This document shows positions 21,701 to 31,169 of a stretch of 64,000 nt of DNA, one piece after another. The position numbers and the translations under genes are program-made. Each line of letters starts with the position of its first letter. Position 1 is the stretch's first letter. The notes beneath the pieces were generated by a model, which made no database searches, was not told the DNA's origin, and saw only the letters and a program-made list of their open reading frames with translations. Origin of the DNA: Dactylis glomerata (taxonomy: Eukaryota > Streptophyta > Magnoliopsida > Poales > Poaceae); NCBI GenBank assembly GCA_007115705.1, contig QXEO01000338.1:744001-808000 (forward strand), given 5' to 3'.

Positions 21701-22218
21701 CTCCGGGATGTTGGCTAGATGAGCTGCCAGCAGTGCTGTGGAGTTTAAGAACAACTCCGAATAGATCAACAGGCTACACACCATTTTTCCTGGTGTATGG
21801 AGCAGAAGCTGTGCTTCCAACAGATGTAATACATGATGCACCAAGAATAGTGCTATATACTGAGGAAGAGGCTAAAGAAGCCAGAGAAAATGATGTTGAT
21901 CTGCTAGAGGAAGCAAGGGAAATAACTCTGTCAAGAACAGCAGTATATCAGCAGAACCTCAGACGCTATCATGCGCAGAAGGTAAATCCAAGGAGATTTC
22001 AAGAGGGAGATCTAGTACTCCGGCTAAAGCAAGGAACAGAAGGCCGGCATAAGTTAACTCCTCCATGGGAGGGGCCATTCATTGTGAGCAGAGCTCTGCA
22101 CAATGATGCCTATTATCTTATAGATGCGCAGGACCCCAAGAAGAATAAGGCGGACAGGTCCGGAGAAGAAACCAAGAGGCCGTGGAACATAGCTCTACTG
22201 CGCCCCTTTTACTCCTGA
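18733..22218 (+). CDS. Tat pol: reverse transcriptase, dual RNase H, integrase
   Basis: Open in the gag frame from just after the TAG (ESELISFLRENRDIFAWSTS) through 1161 codons; the first ATG is 18805, already inside the reverse transcriptase leader. Reverse transcriptase: WRMCVDYTNLNKACPKD, FVDAYSGFHQI, FGLRNAGATYQR, catalytic YVDD at 19331-19342. The first RNase H/connection has RPVYYLSEVL; the second, archaeal-type RNase H has HFDGSKTIHGLGAG, NVAEYEALVHGL and FGDSDLVI. A PGT-repeat linker (about 20640-20880) precedes integrase, which shows an intact HHCC finger ending KCNGCQRY, D in WGLDMVGAF, D in TDNGSNF and E in NGQVERSNG. The C-terminus (LVLRLKQG, PWEGPFIV) is complete. A dual RNase H marks the Tat lineage. 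Confidence 0.93.
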   Translation, partial: ESELISFLRENRDIFAWSTSDLQGVPRELAEHALHVRPDAKPVKQPLRRNAGDRRNAIWEEVARLLASGFIKEVLHPDWVSNPVLVEKKKDEPAIVKVWRMCVDYTNLNKACPKDPFPLPRIDQVIDSTAGCELLSFVDAYSGFHQIPLYEPDQIKTSFITPYGAYCYLTMPFGLRNAGATYQRCMQKCLHDQIDKNVQVYVDDIVIKTKESKTLIDDLRETFGNLRRFRMKLNPAKCTFGVPAGKLLGVLVSSRGIEVNPGKIRAIERMKPPIDLREVQKFTGCLASLSRFISRLGEKALPLYQLMKKSDTFVWTTQADAAFKELKQLLSTAPVLASPMPREPMLLYIAATNRVVSAVVVVEREEGGKTVQRPVYYLSEVLSTSKQNYPHYQKMTYGVYMAAKKLKHYFQEHPIRVVAEAPISEIIGNKDASGRIAKWAIELSPYTPQYDKRDTIKSQVLADFFIDWAEIQYEPPLPDANYWRMHFDGSKTIHGLGAGIVLSSPKNDQLRYVLQIHFAASNNVAEYEALVHGLKVSKDIGIRRIMCFGDSDLVIQQCSGIWDAHDANMASYRFLVQQLSGYFEGCEFRHVLRAQNDAADALSKLGSSRDSIPPGISLEHLRKPSIKPSPESSSIYVPPGPDEAVPMEIDAGARTDNPGTVSSVPGTGPAYAVSTVFRSKTKGKGKMCQEVVPVYPGTAPAYPGTDSSVPGTSQPMEIDYVSVEMMEIDQAVFTVREVPSWARPIMNFMVDGQVPADETEARRVIRRSKAYTIINKEIYKRSTTGVLQRCVESAEGLEMLREIHQGECGHHASSRALVAKVFRHGFYWPTALQEAENLVRKCNGCQRYAHQIHQPASALKTIPITWPFAVWGLDMVGAFKPARGKMTHILVMVDKFTKWIEVKPISKCDGHTAVKFLKDIILRYGVPHSIITDNGSNFAQGPFARFCEEVGIRLDVASVAHPCANGQVERSNGLVLSGIKPRLIEPLEKTPGCWLDELPAVLWSLRTTPNRSTGYTPFFLVYGAEAVLPTDVIHDAPRIVLYTEEEAKEARENDVDLLEEAREITLSRTAVYQQNLRRYHAQKVNPRRFQEGDLVLRLKQGTEGRHKLTPPWEGPFIVSRALHNDAYYLIDAQDPKKNKADRSGEETKRPWNIALLRPFYS

Positions 22219-22992
22219 GCAACACAATGTATGTATTTCCATATTTTCCTTTGTATGCCGGCGTGTTGTGCCGGCACAATACTAATGAATGAAATACCGG
22301 CATCCCGAAGAAGCCGGGTAACTAGCTCCGAGGTATATTTGTTGTTTGTTTACAGTTTTTTGTTATATGCCGGCTGGCTTTATTTGAATGTTTCCTATGT
22401 CGGCCTAGTAATGTGTCGGCACCAAAGGCCACTCTTCGACTCAGCTGCTGTCCGAAACCCGGCTTCATGGCTAGCAAGAGTAGATGCCGGAGATTGTCTA
22501 CACATGGAAAACGGCTAAGGAAATACAAAGCAAGCGAACCGACATTTTCGTTAAAGCTAAAGTTAAAATTTAAAGTGTCGGATGATTTGAAGTCTAAGTC
22601 TCAAAGTTAAAGTACTGTATGTTCGAGGAAGCAACCTTGAGACTCATACGTCGAAAGCCAATTAAGGTAGACAAGTAGCCAAGGTTGTGAACTTGAGGAA
22701 ACAGGAAAACAACTCGGTGACTTAGCCAAAAGATGATCCGGCATTACAAACAAGCAAACCAAGATAAAACTTGTTCAGGTAGCAAACCAAAGGAAATTAA
22801 GCGTGTATATTACATCTGCACCCGGTATACCGGGGATCTGATAAAACTTAAAGTTTTTATGCTGCAAAGTCAAGGGCCAGGGGCAGAAGCAGAGGCGCCG
22901 GCTGGTGCAGCAGTGGCGGTGGAGATGTCGGCTTCAGGAGTGCCGGACCCAGCAGATGGAATGGAGCCATCACCTCCGCCCGGGGCAGATGC
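22219..22992. other. Non-coding spacer between pol and the antisense gene's 3' end
   Basis: No domain or long ORF is supported on either strand. It contains several GCCGG-type words common in this element, and probably holds the 3' untranslated part of the antisense transcript next to its stop at 22993. Confidence 0.45.
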
Positions 22993-25900
22993 CTATTCTG
23001 GGACATCAGTGTCGGCCTCTTCAGCTTCATCTTCATCCTGGCTGGAGTCGGAGCCCTCAGCAGCGGCGGATGTCCCGGCATCGTCCTTCTTCTCCGGCTC
23101 ACGGATATCCCGAACGAAGGCGTCGGTGTCGGCATAGTCCACATAGCTATGGGCCAGCTCCCGTCGGCGCCGGATGTGTTCCGGATCCGTGGTCCAGATG
23201 GATCCTTCGCGCACAGTGCGCAAAATCTCCAAGTCAGCCTTTTCATACCAGGACAAGAAGTAGCTGAGAGCTTCGTCAGCTCCAACCCTCGCGCCGGAAT
23301 CTCGCCACTCCCGGAGGCGAACCTTGGCCAGCTGCAGATCGTTGCCGAGGTCGACGGGATCAGTGGGAGTCCTTTGTCCCGGCCAGAGGGCAGAGAATGC
23401 CTCCTGGGCGCCATATAAGAGTTCTTCGGTGTAGAGCGTCATGGCATTTTTCCGGGACTGCAGAGCCAGCAGCTGCTCCGACATGTCCCAGTTGGGCGAG
23501 TCAACCGGAACACCCCGGCTTTCTCGATCCAACTGCAAAGCCCTCTCAACGTCTTCGACGGAAGCGGGAAACATGTCTGAGGAATAGAAACAATGTTAGC
23601 AAAAGGAGAATATGCCGGAGAGAATTACACTATGTCGGGAAGGATAAAGGGAAAGGATTTGAAGCTTACTGGCAAGGTCGGCATTCAGCTGTGCAACTGT
23701 AACCTCCCATTTGGTGGCCTGCTCCTTCAGGCTATCCAGTTCAGCGTGGGCATTGGAGGCATCAGTCTCGGAGGTGACAAGCAGGGACTGGGTTTTCTTC
23801 AGTAGGCCCTCCCTCTGTTCCTTTTCGTCCAGAAGCTCGGTGATCCGGCCCTTCAGCTGCTCAACCTCGGCCTTGTGACCGGCATCCCGGTCATACAGTT
23901 GCTTGGCTACATCCACTAAGGACACACAGTCCTGGTGGCGTGCCTCCAGTGCAGCTTTCTCGTCTGAAAAGATTTGAAGTCAAAACAAGGATTTGAAGAA
24001 AGAAAATAGTGAAAAGATTAAAGGATTTGAAGCACAGAAGGATTAGTTCAAGGTTAAGAGGATCCGGCATACCAGTAAGTTCCTTCACTCTCTTGGTAAG
24101 CTCGGTGACTTGTGCTTCGGCACCAGCTGCCAAATGTCAGACAAAGATTAGGTGTCGGCATATTAAGATGTACCGGCCAGAGGACTATTGAGAAGGGCAA
24201 GGTATGTCGGCTGAAATTACCTTTCTGGGACAGTTCCAGCTGGAGCTTGCTGTGTGCGTCGGAAAGCTTCCGATGCTCGCACACCAAGTCATGGAACATG
24301 TCGGCACGGGCGTTATTCATGCGCTGCAAAAGTATTAGGATTTGAAGGGATATGAGATAACTAAAGCATGCCAGTACAGTTGAAGATTATACGAACTATT
24401 TATGCTATAGGAGATCCGGCACAGGTGCTGCGCACCTATCCCGGCTCTCGGTGACTAGGATTTGAAGCTCGAATCGAGCTTATATCTCGGTCAGGAGGAT
24501 TTGAAAAATAATGGAGATGTGAAATTGTAGAGACCCGGCACAGGTGCTGCGCACCTATCCCGGCTCTCGGTGACTAGGATTTGAAGCTCGAATCGAGCTC
24601 ATATGTCGGAAAGTTAATTGCAAAAGCAGCTAAGTGCAAAAGGTCTTGGAAAATCCCGGATGTCCGTATCCCGGACAGCCGACATTTTCGGGGACTGGGG
24701 ATATCTATATGTAAAGGACTTACGTTGGTGGCATCGGCCAGGCGATGAAGTCGTTGCTGAAGACTGAGAAGTTCGCAGGCAATAGGAATGGGCTTAGCGG
24801 CCAGGATATCAGCTGGGTTGCCGGTGGCCGAAGCTTCGGCCTGTTTCTTGTTCTTGGATTCAGCTGTGTCCAGGGAGTCGGCGTCATTCCATTTCTCGCA
24901 GCGCTCCTTGAGAGACCCGAGGCTTTTGTCACTCTTTGTCACCAGGGGGATGATGCCCTCAAGTTCTGGCGTGTCGAAGAAGTTGCGCCGGTAGCCAGGC
25001 CGGGCTGCTGCCCTGCCAAGATGCAGGGCCAGAGCAGAGCTGGTCCGAGGCATTGCCTTAGGAGGAGCAGTGGCGGCGGATGGAGTGCCGGACTTGGTCG
25101 GCTGGATCTTCAATGTGCCGGACTTGGCCGGGGCAGAGGTCTTGGCCGGCGCCGTGGTCTTGGCCGGTGCAGGAGTCGTTTCAGCAGAAGGAGTTTTGGG
25201 CACGGGCTGTTCCGGCGCGGCCGGTGCATCTTGGCTAGCAGAGGCAGGATCCGGAATAGTCCGGACTTCCGGCACTAAAGGGCCTTTACCCTTGATGTCT
25301 GCTCCGGCGTCTTCAGTTGTGCCGGCGTCGCTGGTGGGCGCGCCAGAGTCTGGTGCTTCTTGGTGGGCTCCTGTGTCCATGTGGACATCAGGAGCCGGAG
25401 GTTCCTGTTGAGCCCCCGAGTCCATGTGGACGTCGGGGGCAGAGGTGTCTTGTTCCGGCGGAGGAACGTCCTTCGCCGGGGAGGAGGTCTTGTCGGGCGC
25501 AGGCGAGGATGCCGGCGCCGGGGAGGTCGTGTGGCTGGCAGAGGGTATGTCGGAGGTAGCAGTGGCCGCGGGCTTGGTAACTTTCGGGTCGCCACTCGAG
25601 CCAGAAGCTTGTTCCGGCGCAAGATGAGCTCTGAAAGAGAAAAAACGCCAAGTCAATAATGCAAGCAAGAGATATGTCGGAAATGAAACAAGCAGAAGGA
25701 ACTTACCCCGCGGCGACAGGTCTTGGTTTCTTCGGTATGGGCACGCCGACCTTCTGCCTCTTCGACTTCTGAGGTGTGTCGGACTGGGGCTTCACCCCTC
25801 GCTTCCGGCCGGCACGTCCGCCGGTGGAAGGAGGTCCCTGGTTCAGAGGGGCGGCGTCGATAACCATATCGTCCGGGATAGCTGAGGACGGCATTGGAAA

Positions 25901-27279
25901 CTCGTAAGCAATAGGTGTTTCTGGAAAGGCGTACGCAAGTGGCATCGGGTCATAGTACAACAGGATCTCCTCGTCAGAATCAATCTCACTCCGGTCTTGA
26001 GTATAATGCCGGGATGAAGAGCCCTTACCCATGGCAGCTGCAGCACGGGTGCTCCTGGGAAGCTTATCCCAATGATCCGGATCTTCAACATCCGCAACAG
26101 TGCGGTCCGCCGCGATCTTGATCCGGGAGTTCTCCATGGCTTGGAAGCTGAATTTCTGTATAAACAGCAAAGTCAAGTATTCAGACAAGGAAATATGCCG
26201 GTGGAAGAGGTATGTCGGATCAATATGATATGTGTCGGCAAACTGACATGTGTCGTCTTAAGTATCTATGTGCCGGACATGGACTTTATGTATCGGATAA
26301 GATGGTTTACCGTTGGGGCGGGCCTATCCCGGCTGTATGGTTCTAGCCCCCAGGCAAAAGTGGCCTGAGAGGACTTGCAGACATCCTTAATCCGGCGCAG
26401 AATGTCGGCCGGAGTCAGCTCGTGTGCGGAGTGCCGGGTGGGGTCCATTGGCCCGCTCATCTGGCAGATCTTGTGCGACCGGCGCTGCAGAGGGGAGACG
26501 CGCCGGCTTATATAGCAGGCCACCAGGTCTTGAGGAGTAAGACCGGCATCCCGGAGCTCGCCCTTAACCCGGTGAAGCGCATTCACCGGCAGCACCGAGT
26601 TCTTCGGGTTATAGGTCCAATTCTTCATAGCCAAGGGTGGCTCATCCACAAACGGCGGCAGGTTGAGCAGATCCGCGTCAGTGGTGTTCTTGACATAGAA
26701 GAAGCTTTTCTGCCACTTCTTGCAAGATTCCAGGAGTTCCACCTTGGGGAAGTCCGAGCCCTTTCGGGACATGATGGTGGCCGCGCCGCAGAGGGTCATG
26801 GGGCGGTCCTTCTTTTCCTGGGCCGTCTCCGGCGGGTCGTCCTTGCTCCGGGGCGGCTCTTGGACGACTTGCTTCCGCAGTTGGAAGTACTTCGCCCAGC
26901 CTTGAGTAAGGGGCTCTATGCCGGCATAGCCCTCGCAAAAAGCAGCGAAGGCGGAGAGGATCATCATGGCATTGGCCGGGATATGATGAGGTTGTAGGTC
27001 GTAGGTGTTGAGGAAGTCCCGGAAGAAGTCCGATGCCGGCAGGCCGAAGCCACGCTCGAAGTGGGCGATGAAGACGACGCGTTCGCCAGGTTCAGGTGCC
27101 GGCACAGTTTCTCCTGCTGGTAGCCGGCATGCTACGCCCTCCGGGACTCTCCTGGTGGAGGTGACCCAGGATATGTCGGCCGGAGTAACCTCCGACCCCT
27201 CCCAGCCGGAGCGTCCTTGAGCTCGGGCCGAGGTATCTTCCTCAGAGGCCGAGGTGCCCGTCATGCTTGAAGATGCCAT
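22993..27279 (-). CDS. Intact seven-exon antisense gene of the Tat element (1119 aa, Transposase_28-like)
   Basis: Splice sites give one continuous frame: exons 27279-26311, 26155-25707, 25630-24724, 24323-24221, 24126-24073, 23963-23670 and 23576-22993, 3360 bases or 1120 codons including stop. All six introns are GT-AG and phases match. Exon 1 carries VFIAHFERGFGLPASDFFRD, LNTYDLQPHHIPANAMMILS and FCEGYAGIEPLTQGWAKYFQ, the 'putative gypsy-type transposon' domain (Pfam Transposase_28). Exons 2-3 are basic, then Pro/Ala-rich with TSAPAKT and HMDSGAQQE-type repeats. Exons 4-6 encode a coiled coil (VTELTKRVKELT, VEQLKGRITELLDEKEQREG). Exon 7 ends in a Glu/Asp-rich tail. Antisense ORFs of this kind are known in Tat elements; their function is unresolved. 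Being intact in a young copy suggests selection. Confidence 0.82.
24413..24608. repeat. Direct repeat with palindrome in intron 3 of the antisense gene
   Basis: A block of about 75 bp (CCGGCACAGGTGCTGCGCAC..., ending near GCTCGAATCGAGCT) occurs at 24416-24490 and again at 24536-24610. Each copy has two palindromes, AGGTGCTGCGCACCT (imperfect centre) and AGCTCGAATCGAGCT. It is intronic for the antisense gene. A local tandem duplication is the simplest explanation. Confidence 0.7.
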
Positions 27280-27848
27280 CTTAGTGGCCGGGACAAGGCG
27301 TGAGAGCCGGAGTCCCGTGATGATATTCCTATCAAGGCCGGAGAAAAGAGGGAGGTTAGTCTCTCCGGCATACCACTCTCCCCAAGGTTAGCAGAAATCA
27401 AAGATCTACCGAGCCAGTTAAAACAGGAAACAAATAAGGGTAAAAATTCTAAGGAAGAACACCTGTGAGCGCTGTTAGCAATGCTAGTCGAATCCAGAGA
27501 GGAACTGCACTAGATCTATGCGGATATGGCTACCAATGAGAAGTTATAAAGAAGCATGGAAGAGGAAGAACAGAGGGAGATCTCACCGGAGCTTGGCCGG
27601 CGGCACTGGAGCGGCGGCGAGCGTGCAGGAGAAGTTCCAATCCCCCTGCAATGTCGTGGAGGAGAGAGGCGGCGGCGGCGGCGTCGTCGACAGAGATGTC
27701 GGGCGTCGTCGAGCGTCGGCGTCGGCGGGGAGCAGGTCGGCCGCGGCGGCGATGCTGTTCTTCGGACCGGCGGTGAAACGCAGGAGGCAGAAGGGCAGGG
27801 GAGGAAGACGATGGCGTGGGGTAAAAAGAGAAGTTTACCCCCGCCGCC

Positions 27849-27857
27849 CTATTTATA
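27849..27857 (-). promoter_or_regulatory. TATA box for the antisense gene
   Basis: The minus strand reads TATAAATAG, close to the plant TATA consensus, 570 bp upstream of the antisense ATG at 27279. A GC-rich leader follows. It lies outside the LTR, so the antisense gene appears to have its own promoter. Confidence 0.6.
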
Positions 27858-28270
27858 TGCCTGCCAGGTAGGGGTCGTGGGGAGGATAGTGCTCCACTCC
27901 CCCGACCGTTTCTGCGGCGAGGCGCCACGTGGCGGCACACAGTGGGGCGGCGGTTCCGGTAACCGTGCCATGACGCAATGATGGCAAGGAGTAACTGCAC
28001 TGTGAACCGTCACATCGTGGGTGACCGTTCGAGGTGGCAGGACAGTTACAAGTTTCGATGCAAAGCTGTCAGGCATGGCTTCTCGAGGAAGACTCGTCTA
28101 TATGTCGGATTAACTGCCCGATGTATATGTTCTGTCCGGAATACCCTCGGGACCGGCCGGAATAAGTTTTGGAACAGGAACAGAGGCCGGGATATAATCT
28201 GATCACCGGGACATAATGAAGAAAGGTACGTTGAACCTGTCGAGGCTCCACAGCTATGACTGGGGAACCT

Positions 28271-28289
28271 CGGCAGCTTCGGGGACTAG
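28271..28289 (+). other. Polypurine-tract region before the 3' LTR
   Basis: CGGCAGCTTCGGGGACTAG lies directly before the 3' LTR. The purine-rich GGGGACT part is in the expected place for plus-strand priming, although the tract is short. Confidence 0.5.
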
Positions 28290-29214
28290 TGTCGGCGGGA
28301 TAACCCCCGGTAGGGTCAAGAGACTAGAAAGACACAAAGTCTATGGTTGACTTGTGCCGAGTTATCAAGAAAGGGCCTGGCCGGAATATGAGAGCATCGG
28401 TCAGGCCGGCATATGTGTGTATCCCGGCTAATACTGGGATATGCCGGTATAGCCGGAATACTGGTATATGTGTGCCGGCATATACTTAGATATGCCGGCC
28501 TAACCATTTGGTGTGTTGTGCAGGAGCAGGGGAGGCCGGATTACCCGACCCTCGTAGGTCGTTGGTCCGGCATATAAGTCCTGGGTATGGCCAACGGTCA
28601 TATCCGGGATACTTAAGTCAACCAAGGTGTCACATCCCTACAATCAAGGAAGAAAACATCCAAGCATGGTAGCAGAGTAAGATGGCAGGGTGCACAGTGG
28701 AGGTTACCTACCCTCACTGGGCACAAGTACGAGCTCACCGCACAGAGGTAAGGCCACAGTTCAAAAGGTACAAGGTACAGGGATATGGCGTCCCATCGAG
28801 AGCAATCAGGGGCGAAGTCAAGGGTCTCTGCCATCGTCACCAGCTCCTGTTTGGAGTGTAGCCCGTGTCTTGTGGTCTTGTATGACCGTTGTAACCCTGG
28901 CCACCACTATATAAGGCGGCATAGGGAGCCCTGGTAAAGGGTTGGTCACTCTGTGTTCCTACACTTAGCAGTTCATCTTCCTCCTCTAGCAGAGAGCTTG
29001 GAAGCACCATTGTTGTGTACTACATCGACCCAAATATACAATCAGTAGAGCAGGAGTAGGGGTGTTATCTCCTTACGAGAGCCCCGAACCTGGGTAGATC
29101 AGTGCCTCTTTCTGTCGTGCTTTTTAGCTCGTTCCCCTCTCCCGAATCCTCCAGCAGCTAGTTCGGCCCCCATTTAAGCCATCCTATGGCATATGTTGTT
29201 TCACCACGACGACA
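28290..29214 (+). repeat. 3' LTR of the young Tat element
   Basis: 925 bp, identical to the 5' LTR except at four sites (near 28296, 28554, 28720 and 28917 by eye). It ends GACGACA and is followed by the duplicated CTGAG. Confidence 0.95.
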
Positions 29215-29219
29215 CTGAG

Positions 29220-29541
29220 TATATTGCACTTGCCAGTCTAAGTACTCGAGGGGGAAACTGAGTACATATAAAATTTCTGTATAAGGCCCGAGGGTAGAAC
29301 TGAGTACACCAAACGTCGAAGGGTTAGCCTCGTGTCGCGGTGCACGCTGCAGCCGTGCATAGCGGACGCGTGTTGCGGTACACCAAACGCCACCTTCGTC
29401 TTTATAGAGCACCTCTTTCTCTCTCTCGACGCTCGCCCACTCTCTCATTCTCACTGCAACCACCTCTCCTGTCCCATCATCTTCTCCACTTCGCGTCGAA
29501 AAAACCCCAAAGAAAAAACCCCGGCGATAGAGAAGAATGAG
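29220..29541 (+). promoter_or_regulatory. MULE promoter/leader block shared with MULE2
   Basis: It resumes the central block after the Tat insertion. Two more GAGGG-AACTGAGTAC motifs (29245-29264, 29287-29307) are followed by a TATA-like TTTATAG near 29401 and a CT-rich leader ending CCCCGGCGATAGAGAAGAA. MULE2 has the same leader at 39272-39594, continuing after its LTR insertion as CCGGCGATGGAGAAGAA. The ATG used in MULE2 is ATA here; an in-frame ATG five codons on (29542) is available. Confidence 0.7.
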
Positions 29542-30560
29542 ATGACCATTGCCGACGTAGCCGCCGGCGCGTCGGCCGCCGGCGCATCGGCCGCCGGCGC
29601 ATCGGCCACCGGCGCATCGTCCGCCGGCGCATTGGCCGCCGCCCCCATCCAGGCACCCGTCCAGGCCCTCATCGATTGGGACCTGTACGAAGACCTATAC
29701 GAACCAGTGTCGTACGTCGCGCCGGCGAACCCCTACGACACCAGCATCGTCGACGACTACCCAGAGGTAACCCTTTGTTCCCTTGTTCTTATCCCATTTC
29801 AATCCTTTTGTGTTAGATCTAGCGTTATTAGGGTTCGCCTGTTCCTAGTTCAATCCTTTTATGATAGATCTAGCGTTATTAGGGTTAGTCTGTTCCTAGT
29901 TCAATCCTTTTATGATAGATCTAGTGTTATTATGATAGATCTAGCGTTATTAGTGTTTGTGATTTGCTTTTGTTTAAGATTCGGTTAACTTATGTGAGTA
30001 ATCAATCCCATCCGGTTAATTTGTGCCGATGATGATGAATATTTGGGCACAAATTGATTCAGGGTTTGGTCTGTGAACAATTGGTGTGTACAAATTTGTT
30101 GTGCATGATCTTTGGTTCACTGACCCAAATCCTGGATATAAGTGTGTCCAATTTAACTGAGGTTTCTTTTTTTGTGCCCATATTATCATGCATGATCTTT
30201 TGTTCACTCTCTGTTCCATCATCGCTGCAATTGACTCCGTGTTTTTCGATCTTTGGTGCTATGTGACAGGTGCAGAGCAGCGACGTCGACAGCGACAACG
30301 AGTCCTTCCACACCAAGACTCGTCACGTCCTCAGGAGGCTGCAGTCCGGCCATTACGATCGCCACTTTGCTCGAGGCGTTTACAGGTGCCCCTTCTGCAA
30401 CAGGAGGCTCCGCGCCACCGACTTCAACTGCCTGGTGAACCATGCCGAATCCATTGGCAGAGCCCCTGGCGGCGCTAGAGTTGGAAGGACCGTGAACGTG
30501 CATGCGTTCATGGCCAAACACAAAGCACTTGGGATTCACCTGCGCAGCCTCCAAGCTTAA
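29542..30560 (+). CDS. zf-XS-like zinc-finger protein captured in MULE1 (171 aa)
   Basis: Exon 1 (29542-29766) encodes a start followed by AAGAS-type Ala/Gly/Ser repeats, then an acidic-aromatic stretch (DWDLYEDLYEP). A phase-0 intron (29767-30269, GAG|GTAACC to GACAG|GTG) joins exon 2 (30270-30560). Exon 2 holds GVYRCPFCNRRLRATDFNCL, then NHAESIG and HAFMAKHKALGIHL: a Cys-x2-Cys...His...His arrangement like the zf-XS finger of SGS3/IDN2/FDM-type proteins. Those act in small-RNA silencing and RNA-directed DNA methylation. The XS and XH domains are absent, so this is a fragment or a free-standing finger. A one-codon-register uORF (ATG 29537) precedes the start. The frame is intact; expression is unknown. 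Confidence 0.62.
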
Positions 30561-31160
30561 TCCCATGTAAAATGTAGCTTATGTTGGATCTAGGGATTGG
30601 TAGTACTGTTGGATCTGTCCTGAATATATATATGCTATGTTGGCTGCTGTATGCAGCTTATCCTATATTTTCTCGATTTATTATGCTGCTGTGAATTTAT
30701 CCTCTACTAGCTTCTAGATTTTCTACTAGATTTGTTAACATATTGGGCAAAAAACGAGGGCCAAAAGGCAACAATCATTAAAGAAAGACAGAAATAGAAG
30801 CTTCTCTAGATTTGATACTAATTTGGTGAAAAGAGAGAGAACTGTTACAGAGAGAGAGGGGAAAAAGGCGCTCTAAAAAATGCCAATTTGGGCCGAGAGA
30901 GACAGAACCGAGCTCTCACGTACAACCAAACGCGGTCTCATCCTGTCCCACGCGGTCCCGTTCTACCAGCTCCACGCGACGCGGCCCCACACGACGCGGC
31001 CCCACACATCAGCACAGAACGGTCAACTAAACGGCAACCCTCCCGTCCGAGCGTCTGCGAGGGGTTTCAAACTAGAGCGAGGGAAAAACTGAGGAAAAGT
31101 TAAGTGGCTGGGAAAAACTGAGTACAACTAACGACCCAGGGGCACGAAAATAGAAATCCC
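30561..31160. other. MULE1 right tail and terminal inverted repeat
   Basis: It contains the 3' untranslated region, then a tail nearly the same as MULE2 60200-60719 (ATTTATTATGCTGCTGTGAA, GGGCAAAAAACGAGGGCCAA, TCTAGATTTGATACTAATTT). The last 170 bp form the right terminal inverted repeat. No gene is seen in the tail. Confidence 0.85.
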
Positions 31161-31169
31161 TTCATATTA
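31161..31169. repeat. 9-bp target-site duplication of MULE1, right
   Basis: TTCATATTA, identical to 11212-11220. Family X gag reading resumes here on the minus strand. Confidence 0.95.

Larger units (their letters stand above)
14273..29214 (+). mobile_element. Young full-length Tat-lineage Gypsy retrotransposon (14.9 kb)
   Basis: Two 925-bp LTRs (14273-15197, 28290-29214) with TG...CA ends differ at four positions by eye, about 0.4%. A 5-bp target duplication CTGAG flanks it (14268-14272, 29215-29219). Inside are a Tat-type primer-binding site, gag-protease, pol with two RNase H domains and integrase, an intact spliced gene on the opposite strand, and a GGGGACT polypurine end. MULE2 shows the uninterrupted target sequence at 39254-39280. 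The length and antisense gene fit the Tat lineage, known for large elements with extra ORFs. It looks recently active, apart from the TAG between gag-protease and pol, which may be functional. Confidence 0.95.
11221..31160. mobile_element. MULE1: Mutator-like element with captured genes and a nested retrotransposon
   Basis: Termini are GGGATTTCTATTTTCGTGCC and its inverse GGCACGAAAATAGAAATCCC, flanked by the perfect 9-bp duplication TTCATATTA. Length is 19,940 bp, or about 4,993 bp once the nested Tat retrotransposon and its duplication are removed. No MuDR-type transposase is seen, so it is non-autonomous. It carries a GRF zinc-finger gene (left slot, broken), a 168-bp tandem array, a central block, a promoter/leader block and a zf-XS-like gene (right slot). 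The central block, leader, tail and termini are shared with MULE2; the gene slots are not. This is Pack-MULE-like organisation. Confidence 0.9.
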
